Numbered from the stretch's first letter, positions 41,923-50,818 are shown. The stretch: DNA of 64,000 bases from Cohnella baijiui (GCF_020731285.1 NZ_JAJFOW010000005.1:186001-250000); one strand, 5' to 3'. Notes: generated by a model from the sequence alone, not told the origin. Numbers and translations: made by a program.

Positions 41923-43890
41923 ATGGTTCAACCAAGCGTTAAACGAGACTCGGTTCGACATCATCCCGCCTCCGGCGCCTTGGACGAATGGCCGGAATGG
42001 GTGCGCCAACAGGACCTGACCGAGGCCGATCTGCCTTATCTGCACAAGCTGCTGGCGGACGGATTCGCGGACTGGCTGGAGGAGGCCGAGGGATTTCCAT
42101 GGCTCTCCGAGCGCCGCATCGTCCTGCTCCACCCTGATCATACCCGCGTTGCCGCTTCGGCGGGCGACGCCGATGCTCCCGCACCGGCGGACTGGAGCAC
42201 GGAGCTCCTGGGGGGAACGGCCGCCAGCCTCGCATTTTCCTCTTGCCGCCCCGCGCATCTCCGGGGAGTCGAGCACGATTCGCCATCCATGCGCGCGTAC
42301 GATTCGTACGCCGTTCCTATTTTTTCCCGCACGACCGGATTCGTCATCGCCGCGCTGGCCTGCCTGCTCCCTGCGGACACGCCGCTGGGCGGCGAGCTGA
42401 AGCTGCTGCAGGCGGCCGCGCTGCATTATCGCAGCAGCCTTTACCGCCGTTTCGAGCGCCTGTTCGTCGGAGACCTGATTCGCTCCAACCGGTTGACGGG
42501 CCGCGAAGAGCGCCGCCGCAACCTGCTCTTCGACGTGATGAGCCGGCTTCACGACCATATCGACGTCGAGCACGTCCTCGCCGAAGCGTTCGACAGCCTG
42601 GAGCGGCTCTTTCCGCTCTGCCGGCCGGACCTGTACCTGTCCCAGGACTACAGCAGCACGAATGAGAATGTCAAACCGCTCGCCTTTCACCAGCAGGGCA
42701 TGGACCTTTGCTGGCGCGCGTTCATGGACGGCGAGCGCCGCGAGGAGACGGACGGGGGACGCCGGATCATGGCGTTTCCGCTGGCCGGCAAGCAGGGCGT
42801 CTACGGCGTGCTGCGGCTTGACGTGGAGGAGGAAGCTTTCGACGACGTGGACGTCCGGTTCGTCGAGATGCTGACGGGCGCCGCCGGCACCGCCTTCGAG
42901 AAGGCAAGGCTCCACGAGCAGGCGAACGTGCTGATCGGCGAGCTGCGGCTGATCAACGAGCTGACTCAACGCCTGAACAGCAGCCTGCGCCTCTCCGATA
43001 CGATGCAGTTCGCCAACGCGGAGCTGCTGCACCTGTTCAAGGCGGATCACTGCTTTATCCTTCAGCTCGATCCGATGAAAGGACATTTCACCGTCATGTC
43101 GTCGAATTTGCCCGCGCTGAACAAGGAAGTGTTCGCGACCGATTACGGGTTTTGCGGCGTCATGCTGAGCACCAAGGAACCGATCATCCTGTCGGACTAT
43201 CGTTCCGCGACGCCGATTAGCTCGCACCTCATGGAGGTCACCCAGTCCCGCTCGCTGCTCGCGTCTCCGCTGCTGCTGAACGGCGAAGTGATCGGCGCGG
43301 TGATGGTCACGCATCAACAGGCCAGCCACTTCTCGTACGACAACTATAAGCTGCTGCAAGTGCTTTCGGCGCATCTGGGGCTGGCGGTTTCGAACGCGTC
43401 GCTTCACGCCGAAGTGAGGCGCATGGTCATCACCGACAATCTGACCGGACTGTTCGCCCGCCATTACCTGAACGAGCGCATTCAGCGCAAGCAGGAGCGC
43501 GACGTGTCGGGCTCGCTCATCGTCGTCGATATCGACCACTTCAAGAAAATCAACGACACTTACGGGCATCAGGTCGGAGATGCGATTCTGATGCAGGTCA
43601 GCACGATCATCCGGGCCGCGATCCGCGAGTCCGATATCGCCGCCCGCTGGGGCGGGGAGGAGCTGGCGATCTATTTGCCGCAGCTCAGCCTGGATCAGAC
43701 GCTGCGGGTCGCCGAGCGGATCCGCAATCGGGTGGAGGCGGAGACCGCGCCGAAGGTCACCGTGTCCTGCGGCGTGTCGGAGTGGACGTCCAGCGACGAC
43801 CGGGTCAGCGTCGAATCGCTGTTTTACCGGGCGGATATGGCGCTCTACGAAGCGAAGCACCGTGGCCGCAACTGCGTGGCGATTGGCTGA
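41923..43890 (+). CDS. Diguanylate cyclase with GAF-type sensor domains
   Basis: A 655-residue soluble signalling protein. Residues 1-190 show no certain domain. Two GAF-like modules follow: about 195-330 (HDHIDVEHVLAEAFDSLERLF to MLTGAAGTAFEKARL) and 345-480 (LNSSLRLSDTMQFANAELLHLFKADHCFILQLD to LGLAVSNASLH). The C-terminal GGDEF domain begins DNLTGLFARHYL, has the metal/substrate Asp in VVDIDHFKKINDTYGHQVGD and an active GGEEL near residue 577. The inhibitory I-site RESD lies five residues before it. It would make c-di-GMP in response to a ligand of the GAF domains. AGGAGG precedes the ATG by eight bases. Confidence 0.9.
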   Translation: MVQPSVKRDSVRHHPASGALDEWPEWVRQQDLTEADLPYLHKLLADGFADWLEEAEGFPWLSERRIVLLHPDHTRVAASAGDADAPAPADWSTELLGGTAASLAFSSCRPAHLRGVEHDSPSMRAYDSYAVPIFSRTTGFVIAALACLLPADTPLGGELKLLQAAALHYRSSLYRRFERLFVGDLIRSNRLTGREERRRNLLFDVMSRLHDHIDVEHVLAEAFDSLERLFPLCRPDLYLSQDYSSTNENVKPLAFHQQGMDLCWRAFMDGERREETDGGRRIMAFPLAGKQGVYGVLRLDVEEEAFDDVDVRFVEMLTGAAGTAFEKARLHEQANVLIGELRLINELTQRLNSSLRLSDTMQFANAELLHLFKADHCFILQLDPMKGHFTVMSSNLPALNKEVFATDYGFCGVMLSTKEPIILSDYRSATPISSHLMEVTQSRSLLASPLLLNGEVIGAVMVTHQQASHFSYDNYKLLQVLSAHLGLAVSNASLHAEVRRMVITDNLTGLFARHYLNERIQRKQERDVSGSLIVVDIDHFKKINDTYGHQVGDAILMQVSTIIRAAIRESDIAARWGGEELAIYLPQLSLDQTLRVAERIRNRVEAETAPKVTVSCGVSEWTSSDDRVSVESLFYRADMALYEAKHRGRNCVAIG

Positions 43891-43942
43891 CTGTCGGCCG
43901 CCGCGCACGTGGCCTCCAAACGCTAGACGAACCGATCAAAGA

Positions 43943-43971
43943 GAAGGGCGCCCCGACGGGGCGCCCTTCTT
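43943..43971 (+). terminator. Terminator of the diguanylate cyclase gene
   Basis: GAAGGGCGCCCC pairs with GGGGCGCCCTTC over a three-base loop, followed by TT. Confidence 0.75.
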
Positions 43972-44044
43972 GTCGCCGCGGCAGTCTCTCGCGCATAAGC
44001 CGGAGGCGGCGGGAGACGATAGGAGAAAAAAGGGGGGGAGCTGC

Positions 44045-44704
44045 ATGGATAGACCGGGCCGTCGACCGTGGAAAGGGGCGCTGCGCTTGCTGGCGATCGC
44101 GCTGTTCGCCACAGCAATGCTGGCGGCAGGGTCGGGCTGCGCCCGCCGGGCGCCGGACAAGCCGCCGGCCGAAGCGTTCGCCCTGTCGGCTTCCGCCTTG
44201 TCCGGCGACAACCGGTTCGCCTATACCGGGGAGGCCGCCGCTTACGACGGGCAGGGCGTTCTCGTAAGCCGCGTCCCGTACGGGGGCGAAGTGACCCATC
44301 ATCGGCTCGCGGCGCTGAGCGGCGCAGGGGCGGAGGCGAGCACGCAGCGCGGGCTCGAGCGGCCGCTCGAGCTTGTGTCGGCGGCGGAGCGGGAGGCGGT
44401 CTCGGTCGCCTACGCGCCTGAACGGCGGGCCGGCGAAGTCTCGCTGAGGCTGGTGCTCTCGCCCGGCGCGGCGCAGCGCAGAATGAGAGAGGCGCTGCGC
44501 GATACCCTGCCCGCCGAAGCGCTGCGGACGCTGCACGCCGACACCGTCGTCTGGTGGACGGCCGACCGGCGCACGTGGTTTCCGATCCGGATGCGGGAAG
44601 AGTCGGTCGTCCGGTACCGATCCGACGGCCGCGACCGCGAGGAGCGGCGGACGTCCGTCACCGATTTCCACAGGACCCCCGACAGTGATACAATAAGACG
44701 GTGA
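44045..44704 (+). CDS. Lipoprotein of unknown function (219 aa)
   Basis: A basic N-terminus and hydrophobic core (ALRLLAIALFATAMLAAGSG) lead to a lipobox LAAGSGC near residue 32, so it is probably a lipid-anchored surface protein. The rest is rich in Ala, Arg and Glu. It contains YTGEAAAYDGQGVLVSRVPYGGEV, ERPLELVSAAEREAVSVAY and WWTADRRTWFPIRMREESVVRY, which suggest a beta-rich fold. No family is recognised. The GGGGGGGAG ribosome site lies five bases before ATG 44045. It is 107 bases before the M29 aminopeptidase gene. Confidence 0.65.
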   Translation: MDRPGRRPWKGALRLLAIALFATAMLAAGSGCARRAPDKPPAEAFALSASALSGDNRFAYTGEAAAYDGQGVLVSRVPYGGEVTHHRLAALSGAGAEASTQRGLERPLELVSAAEREAVSVAYAPERRAGEVSLRLVLSPGAAQRRMREALRDTLPAEALRTLHADTVVWWTADRRTWFPIRMREESVVRYRSDGRDREERRTSVTDFHRTPDSDTIRR

Positions 44705-44811
44705 CCAGGTAAGTCAAGTCCGCAACGGGCCGGCCGCGATGCCGACCGCAAGAGGTCTAAGCCTTCCGGAGCGGGCCGGCGGACCGATTTTCGAAGGAGG
44801 AACCACCATTT

Positions 44812-45927
44812 ATGCGAGATCCCAGAATTCAAAAGCTTGCGGCCAATCTGGCCGGATATTCCGTGAACGTTCAGCCGGGCGACAACGTCCTGATCGAGAT
44901 GATCGGCTCCGAGCGCGATCTGTTGAACGCCTTGATCGAGGAAGTGGCGCAGCGCGGCGGACGCCCGTTCGTCGAGATCGAAGACCGCTCGGTCACCCGG
45001 GCCCTGTTACATAACGCGACGCCCGAGATGATCGAAACGTGGGCGGCGTACGACCTCGAGCGCATGAAGCGGATGGACGGCTATATCGGCATCCGTGCCG
45101 GCGCCAACGTGAACGAGCTGGCCGACGTGCCCGCCGAAAAGATGAAGCTCTATGACCGCGGCCACCGTCATCCGGTACATCTCGAGCAGCGCGTCAAGCA
45201 TACCAAATGGGTCGTGCTCCGTTACCCGAACGACGCCATGGCGCAGCTCGCCAACATGAGCACGGAAGCGTTCGAAGACTTCTACTTCGACGTCTGCAAC
45301 CTGGACTACGCCAAGATGGACAATGCGATGGACCCGCTGAAGGCGCTCATGGAGCGGACCGACAAGGTGCGGATCGTCGGCCCGGGGACGGATCTTCGCT
45401 TCTCCATCAAAGGCATCGGCGCGAAGAAATGCTCCGGCGAGCGCAACATCCCGGACGGAGAAGTGTACTCCTGCCCGGTGCGCGACTCCGTCAACGGCAC
45501 GCTGTCCTACAATACGCCCAGCGTCTACAACGGGTTCGCGTTCGAAAACATCCGATTTACCTTTGAGAACGGCAAAATCGTCGAAGCGACGGCCAACGAT
45601 ACGGATCGCCTCAACGCGGTGCTGGACAGCGACGAGGGAGCCCGCTACATCGGCGAGTTCAGCCTCGGCTTCAACCCGTTTATCCTGCACCCGATGAAGG
45701 ACACCCTGTTCGACGAAAAAATCGCCGGCAGCTTGCACTTCACGCCGGGGCAAGCCTACGAGGATTGCGACAACGGCAACCGCTCTTCGGTCCATTGGGA
45801 TCTGGTGCTCATTCAACGGCCGGATTACGGCGGCGGCGAAATATATTTCGACGACGTCCTCATTCGCAAAAACGGCTTGTTCGTGCTGCCCGAACTGGAA
45901 GGCTTGAATCCCGATGGGCTGAAATAA
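44812..45927 (+). CDS. M29 family metallo-aminopeptidase
   Basis: A 371-residue thermophilic-type aminopeptidase (AmpS/aminopeptidase II family). It begins MRDPRIQKLAANLAGYSVNVQPGDNVLIE. The metal-binding C-terminal domain shows CSGERNIPDGEVYSCPVRDSVNGTL with the Glu ligands near residue 205 and 217, and GSLHFTPGQAYEDCDNGNRSSVHWDLVLIQ near 305 with the His and Asp ligands. It removes N-terminal residues from peptides in the cytosol, using a two-metal centre. The GAAGGAGG site precedes the ATG by about 11 bases. A new promoter follows at 45941, so it is not an operon with the next gene. Confidence 0.92.
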   Translation: MRDPRIQKLAANLAGYSVNVQPGDNVLIEMIGSERDLLNALIEEVAQRGGRPFVEIEDRSVTRALLHNATPEMIETWAAYDLERMKRMDGYIGIRAGANVNELADVPAEKMKLYDRGHRHPVHLEQRVKHTKWVVLRYPNDAMAQLANMSTEAFEDFYFDVCNLDYAKMDNAMDPLKALMERTDKVRIVGPGTDLRFSIKGIGAKKCSGERNIPDGEVYSCPVRDSVNGTLSYNTPSVYNGFAFENIRFTFENGKIVEATANDTDRLNAVLDSDEGARYIGEFSLGFNPFILHPMKDTLFDEKIAGSLHFTPGQAYEDCDNGNRSSVHWDLVLIQRPDYGGGEIYFDDVLIRKNGLFVLPELEGLNPDGLK

Positions 45928-45940
45928 AGCGTTTTCCTAC

Positions 45941-45969
45941 TTGCAAGTGGCTTTGTGTACAGGTATGAT
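45941..45969 (+). promoter_or_regulatory. Sigma-A promoter of the HPr-like gene
   Basis: TTGCAA (45941-45946), a 17-base spacer, TATGAT (45964-45969). The transcript would begin about 35 bases before the start codon at 46011. Confidence 0.75.
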
Positions 45970-46010
45970 GGGTAAAGAAATCGTAAACCCTATAATTTGG
46001 AGGGATTTCC

Positions 46011-46250
46011 ATGTCGAACAATGCAGCTATCGTGGAATTATCTCAAGCCGCGAACAAATTCCGCTCTTCCATCGTACTCCAAGCCGAGAACAAGTACATC
46101 GATGTGAAAAGCATCCTGGGGCTGTTTACGACCTTGGTAGGCGGCCACTCCTATGAGCTGCACGTGCATGGTCCCGATGCCGACGAAGCGAAAAAGGAGC
46201 TTGGCGAAATTTTCGCCAAACACAACCTGAACGTCACCGTCGTGGAGTAA
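46011..46250 (+). CDS. Short HPr-like protein lacking the phospho-histidine segment
   Basis: A 79-residue HPr-family protein. The stretch AANKFRSSIVLQAENKYIDVKSILGLFTTL aligns with HPr residues 26-55, so Ser34 matches the regulatory Ser46 in KSIxG. The aligned start then falls near HPr residue 13: the first strand is absent, and the GxHARPA motif with His15 is replaced by SNNAAI. A stop codon upstream in frame and a promoter at 45941 show this is not a mis-called start. Like Crh, it could act only through serine phosphorylation as a CcpA partner, not as a PTS phosphate carrier (inference). GGAGGG precedes the ATG by seven bases. Confidence 0.85.
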   Translation: MSNNAAIVELSQAANKFRSSIVLQAENKYIDVKSILGLFTTLVGGHSYELHVHGPDADEAKKELGEIFAKHNLNVTVVE

Positions 46251-46311
46251 TTCCGCGAAGCCGGCTCCGACGCTTCACGGTCCTTACCCCATACGGCGTC
46301 CGCATCCACAT

Positions 46312-46338
46312 CCCCCGTCCTTTCGGACGGGGTGTTTT
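46312..46338 (+). terminator. Terminator of the HPr-like gene
   Basis: CCCCGTCC pairs with GGACGGGG around a TTTC tetraloop, followed by TGTTTT. Confidence 0.9.
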
Positions 46339-46391
46339 GCCTTTGACCCGCCGCTCGCGCTATACAACCAGATGCTAGGAGTTGCCTTGAC

Positions 46392-47000
46392 ATGACGGAT
46401 ACGATGCTCGGACTTGTGTTTCACTATGGCTACTGGGGCTTGTTCTCCGCGATCGCGCTCGGCATTGTCGGTCTGCCGATGCCGGACGAGGTGCTGCTGA
46501 CGGCGGCCGGCTTTCTGATGTCCCACGGGCATCTGAAGCTCGGGTGGACGATGCTGGCGGCCGTCTCCGGCAGCCTTGTCGGCATGAGCGTCAGCTACGC
46601 GATCGGCCGGACGGTCGGCCGGCCGCTTTTGGCCAAGTTCGGCGCCCGTCTTCGGCTTACCCCGGGCAAGCTCGCGAAGCACGAGCAGCGGTTCGCCAAG
46701 TGGGGGCACATGCTCGTGCTCGTCGGTTATTTCGTGCCGGGTCTCCGGCATGCGACCGCGCTGCTCATCGGCATGGGCAAGCATCCTTTCCGCACGTTCG
46801 TCCTCTACGCCGGTATCGGCGCGTTGGCCTGGACCAGCTGCTTTTTGCTGCTCGGCCAGACGCTCGGCGAGCATTGGCGCGAGGTGACGACGCTGATCGC
46901 GCCGGGCCGGGGACTGCTCATCGCAGCCGCCTTCGCGCTCGCCGCAGGTGTCGTCTGGGGCTGGCGCCGCTACGCTTGGAAAAGAGGCGCGTCCGAATAG
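46392..47000 (+). CDS. DedA family membrane protein
   Basis: A 202-residue protein of the DedA/VTT superfamily. Membrane helices appear near residues 13-40, 45-70, 135-160 and 170-195. The family signatures are LGIVGLPMPDEVLLTAAGF near residue 23 and FVPGLRHATALLIGMGKHPFRTF near 115, the latter holding the conserved Arg. DedA proteins are now linked to flipping of phospholipids or undecaprenyl phosphate and to membrane-potential upkeep. AGGAG lies ten bases before the ATG. It stands between two single-gene units. Confidence 0.92.
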   Translation: MTDTMLGLVFHYGYWGLFSAIALGIVGLPMPDEVLLTAAGFLMSHGHLKLGWTMLAAVSGSLVGMSVSYAIGRTVGRPLLAKFGARLRLTPGKLAKHEQRFAKWGHMLVLVGYFVPGLRHATALLIGMGKHPFRTFVLYAGIGALAWTSCFLLLGQTLGEHWREVTTLIAPGRGLLIAAAFALAAGVVWGWRRYAWKRGASE

Positions 47001-47178
47001 CCGATCCGGCCGGCTTTCTAGCAATTTGTCCGCGTTCCCGGCCCACCTGTCCTTGTGCTGGCGCTCGTTTTCGTCTAATATGGAAGGGATAGATGGTGCA
47101 ACATCCCTTCGATACGAGGGGAGAAGTAGACGGACTGCTCAGCTAGGGTTGGCATGATAGGGTACAGGGGGAGTGGGA

Positions 47179-47469
47179 ATGGCTTCATCGGATGTCACGG
47201 TGCACCTGAATCAGAAGGCGCTTCGCCTGCTGCAGGACGACGCCGGCAAAATCGAGAAACTGATCGCCATCCAAATGGAAAATTTGGCGACCCGCAAATG
47301 CCCGCTGTATGAAGAAGTGCTGGACACGCAGATGTACGGCTTCTCTCGGGCGGTCGATTTTGCGGTGCGGGCCGGTCTGGTGGATGAGCAAGCGGGCAAG
47401 CAGCTGGTTAGCGAATTGGAACGCAATCTCGCGTTGCTATACGAAGCCTTGGCACGCAAGGAAGAGTAG
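47179..47469 (+). CDS. ylaN: YlaN/UPF0358 family protein
   Basis: A 96-residue helical protein. LNQKALRLLQDDAGKIEKLIAIQMENL and CPLYEEVLDTQMYGFSRAVDFAVRAGLV match B. subtilis YlaN almost block by block. YlaN has been linked to iron homeostasis through the Fur regulator in Firmicutes, and its gene is reported as essential or conditionally essential. I start at ATG 47179 (first residues MASSDVTVHL), preceded by GGGGGAG; GTG 47173 is in frame but too close to that site. A terminator at 47490 follows. Confidence 0.92.
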   Translation: MASSDVTVHLNQKALRLLQDDAGKIEKLIAIQMENLATRKCPLYEEVLDTQMYGFSRAVDFAVRAGLVDEQAGKQLVSELERNLALLYEALARKEE

Positions 47470-47489
47470 TGCCGCACGGCCACAATTGG

Positions 47490-47529
47490 AAAAAGCCTTC
47501 GCCGCGTCTCGCGTGCGAAGGCTTTTTTT
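47490..47529. terminator. Bidirectional terminator between ylaN and the antiporter gene
   Basis: AAAAGCCTTCGC pairs with GCGAAGGCTTTT, with extra A and T residues outside. It lies between convergent genes. Confidence 0.92.
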
Positions 47530-47550
47530 CGCGCGGAAACGCGCGGCGGT

Positions 47551-48609
47551 TCAAACGAAGTAGAAGGCGACGCCCAAGACGATATAGACGAGCAGCAGCA
47601 GCTTGCCTTCGTACCATGTCGTGGCGCCGTCCCGGGAGATCGAGGTGGCGATAAGGACGGCAACGCCGATCGCGGCAATTTCCACCGTTGTGAACAAGAT
47701 GTCCATGTGGTTGCCGAACAGCAGGCTTACGAAGACGAGCACCGGCGCGACAAACAGGGCGATCTGCAGACTGCTGCCGACGGCGATCTCGACGGCCGCT
47801 CCGATTTTGTTTTTGAGCGCGAGCATGACGGCCGCGCTGTGCTCCGCCGCGTTGCCGACGATGGCGACGATAAAGGCGCCGACGAATAACTCCGACATGC
47901 CGTACTGGGTCGTAAACGTATGCAGCGTGCCGACGAGCCATTCGCTCACGAAGGCGACCATGACGGTGGCGACTACGAGAAACAGGATCGATTGACCTTT
48001 GGACCAGACGGCGGTCTCGCCGTGGTCCGCCTGCGTATCCTCATGGTCCTCCAGCAGGCTTTTGTGGGTGACCATCGAGTAGATCAGCCATCCCGCATAG
48101 GCGATGATCAGCACGGCTGCGATCGTGACGCTGAGCGTCATCGTGTCATGGCGGGAGAGATGCTCGGACTTCACGAAGACGGCGGGGATGAACAGCGCGA
48201 TCACGCCGAGCAGCATAAGCGAAGCATTTTGTCCGGCCAGGTGAATGTTGAATTTCTGCTCCTTGAATTTCAGTCCTCCCGCCAAGGCGCTGGCGCCCAG
48301 GACGAGCAGCAGATTGCCGATGATGGAGCCGGTCAAGCTGGCCTTGACCATGTCGAACAATCCTTCTTTGACGAGAAAAATGGCGATGATGAGCTCGGCA
48401 GCATTGCCGAACGTGGCGTTCAGGAAGCCGCCGAGCCGCTGTCCCGCATAGTGGGCGACCGCCTCCGTCGCTTTGCCGAGAAAGCCGGCCACGAAGACGA
48501 CGGCAACGGCGGAGAGGACGAACTGCGCCACCGCGTGCCAATGCAGGTAGTGCGCGATGGCGCTTAAAGCGAAAAACACGATCAACAGCGGGAAAAACAG
48601 CCTTTTCAA
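47551..48609 (-). CDS. Ca2+/H+ antiporter, CaCA family (ChaA/YfkE type)
   Basis: A 352-residue cation exchanger with 11 likely membrane helices. The two alpha repeats are visible: LNATFGNAAELIIAIFLVKEG near residue 63, followed by LTGSIIGNLLLVLGAS, and VAIVGNAAEHSAAVMLALKNK near 245, followed by IAVGSSLQIALFVAPVLVF. Each has the conserved GNAAE with the ion-binding Glu. An acidic loop (EDHEDTQADHGE) near residue 195 separates the halves. It would expel Ca2+ using the proton gradient. The start is TTG 48609, with AAAGAGGTG eight bases upstream. Confidence 0.92.
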   Translation of the reverse strand: MKRLFFPLLIVFFALSAIAHYLHWHAVAQFVLSAVAVVFVAGFLGKATEAVAHYAGQRLGGFLNATFGNAAELIIAIFLVKEGLFDMVKASLTGSIIGNLLLVLGASALAGGLKFKEQKFNIHLAGQNASLMLLGVIALFIPAVFVKSEHLSRHDTMTLSVTIAAVLIIAYAGWLIYSMVTHKSLLEDHEDTQADHGETAVWSKGQSILFLVVATVMVAFVSEWLVGTLHTFTTQYGMSELFVGAFIVAIVGNAAEHSAAVMLALKNKIGAAVEIAVGSSLQIALFVAPVLVFVSLLFGNHMDILFTTVEIAAIGVAVLIATSISRDGATTWYEGKLLLLVYIVLGVAFYFV

Positions 48610-48790
48610 CCTCGATACACCTCTTTTACGTCATCCGATGGGAATCGATGGAACGAGCCTAGCATCCTTTACTATATCCAAAAGGATCCTATTCCTACAA
48701 TACCCAAATGCGGAGGCGGCGATCGGTTGCAAAAGGCTTCCGTCTTCCATTACAATGGAAGCAGTATCGTAACGGGAGTGTGAGCCGCCA

Positions 48791-49174
48791 ATGTCGGAAA
48801 TCATCGATCAAGGCCTGATTCGAATCTCTGATGATGTCGTCGCTACCATCGCCGGATTGGCGGCGTTGGAGACGCCGGGCGTGTCCGCCATGTCGGGCGG
48901 CATCTCCGAAGGGCTTGCCAAGCGCCTGAGCGGCAAGAACGCCCAGCGGGGCGTCTCCGTCGAAGTCGGCCAAGTGGAAGCGGCCATCGATCTGCGGATC
49001 GTCGTCCAGTACGGCAGTCCGATCCAAGAGGTGGGCCGGCGTCTGCAGGAGAACGTACGCGAAGCCGTTGAGAACATGACCGGCCTGCGCGTCGTCGAGG
49101 TCAACGTGAAGGTGGAAGGCGTCGCGTTTAAGGATGAGGCCGAGCCCGAGGACGCGGCCAATCGCGTCAAATAA
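48791..49174 (+). CDS. Asp23/Gls24 family envelope stress protein
   Basis: A 127-residue protein of the Asp23 family. It begins IIDQGLIRISDDVVATIAGLAALETPGVSAMSGG and contains GVSVEVGQVEAAIDLRIVVQYG, IQEVGRRLQENVREAVENMTGLRVVEVNVKVEGV, the full-length family pattern. B. subtilis has YloU and YqhY of this type; in Staphylococcus Asp23 is tethered at the membrane and relates to cell-wall stress. Here it is a lone gene, not beside fakA/yloV or accBC, so I cannot choose between the YloU and YqhY roles. GGGAG lies 11 bases before the ATG. Confidence 0.9.
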   Translation: MSEIIDQGLIRISDDVVATIAGLAALETPGVSAMSGGISEGLAKRLSGKNAQRGVSVEVGQVEAAIDLRIVVQYGSPIQEVGRRLQENVREAVENMTGLRVVEVNVKVEGVAFKDEAEPEDAANRVK

Positions 49175-49195
49175 GATCCGCTGCATGAAATAACG

Positions 49196-49244
49196 CCAAA
49201 AACGGCGCTCCCTCCGCGGTCGAAACCGCGGGAGGAGCGCCGTT
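49196..49244 (-). terminator. Terminator of the yugN-ftsW operon
   Basis: AACGGCGCTC and inner bases pair with GAGCGCCGTT in a long GC-rich hairpin. On the minus strand a TTTTT run follows. It lies about 25 bases after the ftsW stop. Confidence 0.8.
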
Positions 49245-49266
49245 GCTGCTGATGGGAGGCAACGGA

Positions 49267-50454
49267 TCAGCCGTGGGAGGCCGACGTACGCGAGGGAGCC
49301 CTGGCCGGGCGTCCGACGCGATTGTACTCCCGGGAAATGCTGAGCAGGATGCCCATGCCGATCATGAGCGTAAAGAGGGACGAGCCTCCGTAGCTGATGA
49401 ACGGCAGCGTCACGCCGGTCATCGGGATGGCGTTGCTGACGCCGCCCATATTGATCAGTGCCTGGATGGCGATCAGGGAGACGAGGCCGACGCCCACGAG
49501 CGTCCCGAAGGTATCGGGGCACCGCAGCGCGACGATGAGCGCCCGCCACAGGAACAGAATGTAGAAAATGAGAAACACCGTCACCCCGATGAATCCGAGC
49601 TCCTCGGCCATGACCGAGAAGATAAAGTCGTTGTAGGCTTCGGGCAAGTAAAAGAGCTTCTGGACGCTGTTCCCGAGCCCGGCGCCGGTCAGACCGCCGT
49701 GTCCGAACGCCTCGAGCGACCGCAGCAGCTGGAGGCCCGAGCCCATCTTGTCCGCGAAAGGGTCCATGAACGCCGTGAATCGCGCCATCCGGTAGCCTCC
49801 GTCGGAGCCGGGATGGGTCAGGAAGTACAAGCTCATCGCCAGCGCCGCGATGCCGCCGATGACGGCTCCGGAGAGAAAGACGTGCTTCAGGTTCGAGCCG
49901 CCCGCCACCACGATCGCGGTCGCCGTCAGCAGCAGGATGATGCTCGAGCCGAAGTCCGGCTGCATGATGATCAGCCCTGCCACGACGCCGACGACGACCA
50001 TGACGGGAAAGAGCCCCCGCTTGAATTCGCGGAATTTCTCCTGCTTTTTCGAGATCAGCGCGGCGAGATACAAAATGACGGCAAGCTTGGCCAGCTCGGT
50101 CGGCTGGATGCCGAGTCCGAAAAGCTGCAGCCAGCTTCGCGCGCCATTGATCGAAGCGGTAAAAGGCACGAGGACGAGCAGGGCGACCGTGACCATCATG
50201 AGCGGCAGGAACCACTTCTTGAACTTCGCGTAAGGGATGTTCATGGTGATCAGCATGACAAACGTGCCGAGTCCCGCCCACATGAATTGCCGTTTCGTGA
50301 AATAAAGCGCATCGTTCCGGAACTTATCGGTGGCAACCGTCATGCTGGAGCTGGCGCTGAACACCATGACGAGACCGAAGCCGACCAGGAGCAGCGTCAA
50401 GATAAGCAGCAGAAAATCCGGCGCGCCGCGCGGGTGGTTCTCGGGGGATTTCAT
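49267..50454 (-). CDS. ftsW: SEDS-family peptidoglycan glycosyltransferase FtsW
   Basis: A 395-residue membrane protein with ten helices. The SEDS hallmarks are present: LVGFGLVMVFSASS in helix 1, INGARSWLQLFGLGIQPTELAKLAVILYLA near residue 103, IMQPDFGSSIILL near 165, the loop AFGHGGLTGAGLGNSVQKLFYLPEAYNDFIFSVMAEELGFIG near 245, and the end INMGGVSNAIPMTGVTLPFISYGGSSL near 315. These polymerise lipid II together with a class B PBP. The GLGNSVQK.FYLPEA.. motif points to FtsW/SpoVE (division or sporulation) rather than RodA; I cannot exclude SpoVE. It follows yugN by 19 bases. Confidence 0.9.
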   Translation of the reverse strand: MKSPENHPRGAPDFLLLILTLLLVGFGLVMVFSASSSMTVATDKFRNDALYFTKRQFMWAGLGTFVMLITMNIPYAKFKKWFLPLMMVTVALLVLVPFTASINGARSWLQLFGLGIQPTELAKLAVILYLAALISKKQEKFREFKRGLFPVMVVVGVVAGLIIMQPDFGSSIILLLTATAIVVAGGSNLKHVFLSGAVIGGIAALAMSLYFLTHPGSDGGYRMARFTAFMDPFADKMGSGLQLLRSLEAFGHGGLTGAGLGNSVQKLFYLPEAYNDFIFSVMAEELGFIGVTVFLIFYILFLWRALIVALRCPDTFGTLVGVGLVSLIAIQALINMGGVSNAIPMTGVTLPFISYGGSSLFTLMIGMGILLSISREYNRVGRPARAPSRTSASHG

Positions 50455-50473
50455 CGCTCTATTCCCCTGAAGC

Positions 50474-50818
50474 TCAGCTGAGCAGCTGCTTCAGTTCTTG
50501 GACACGTTGGGTAGCCGTATTCAAGATCGGTTGCGGAACGGGCGATTCGTATTCGAGCCCGTGCGGAAACGTCGCACGACCGATATAGACGGATTCGATC
50601 GCGAGGATCGCGTCCGGATTCTCGAGCTTGCCCTCGACGGCGCGGGTGCTGATCCGCAGGAAGTACTCGTTGTTGCTGGCGTTGTCGACCAGCTTCAAAT
50701 CGTATGTAGCGCGGGTATACTCCCATTGCCAGCGCACGAAGCCAAGCTTCTCGCCGGATTCGTCGAGGTGCGCAAGATCGCTTTTGATGCCGTTCAGACC
50801 CGTATTTTCGAGAATCAT
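50474..50818 (-). CDS. YugN-like family protein
   Basis: A 114-residue protein beginning MILENTGLNGIKSDLAHLDES. It shows GFVRWQWEYTRATYDLKLVD, NNEYFLRISTRAVEGKLE and ATFPHGLEYESPVPQPILN, the pattern of the YugN-like family (structure known, function unknown). I start at ATG 50818 because AAAGGAGGA lies seven bases upstream; the frame continues to 50845. It precedes ftsW closely on the same strand, an association worth noting because YugN has no assigned role. Confidence 0.85.
   Translation of the reverse strand: MILENTGLNGIKSDLAHLDESGEKLGFVRWQWEYTRATYDLKLVDNASNNEYFLRISTRAVEGKLENPDAILAIESVYIGRATFPHGLEYESPVPQPILNTATQRVQELKQLLS

Noticed and set aside
41917..43908. 663-codon minus-strand frame opposite the diguanylate cyclase
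   Set aside because: Arg/His/Gln-rich composition typical of an antisense shadow; the plus strand holds GAF and GGDEF motifs.
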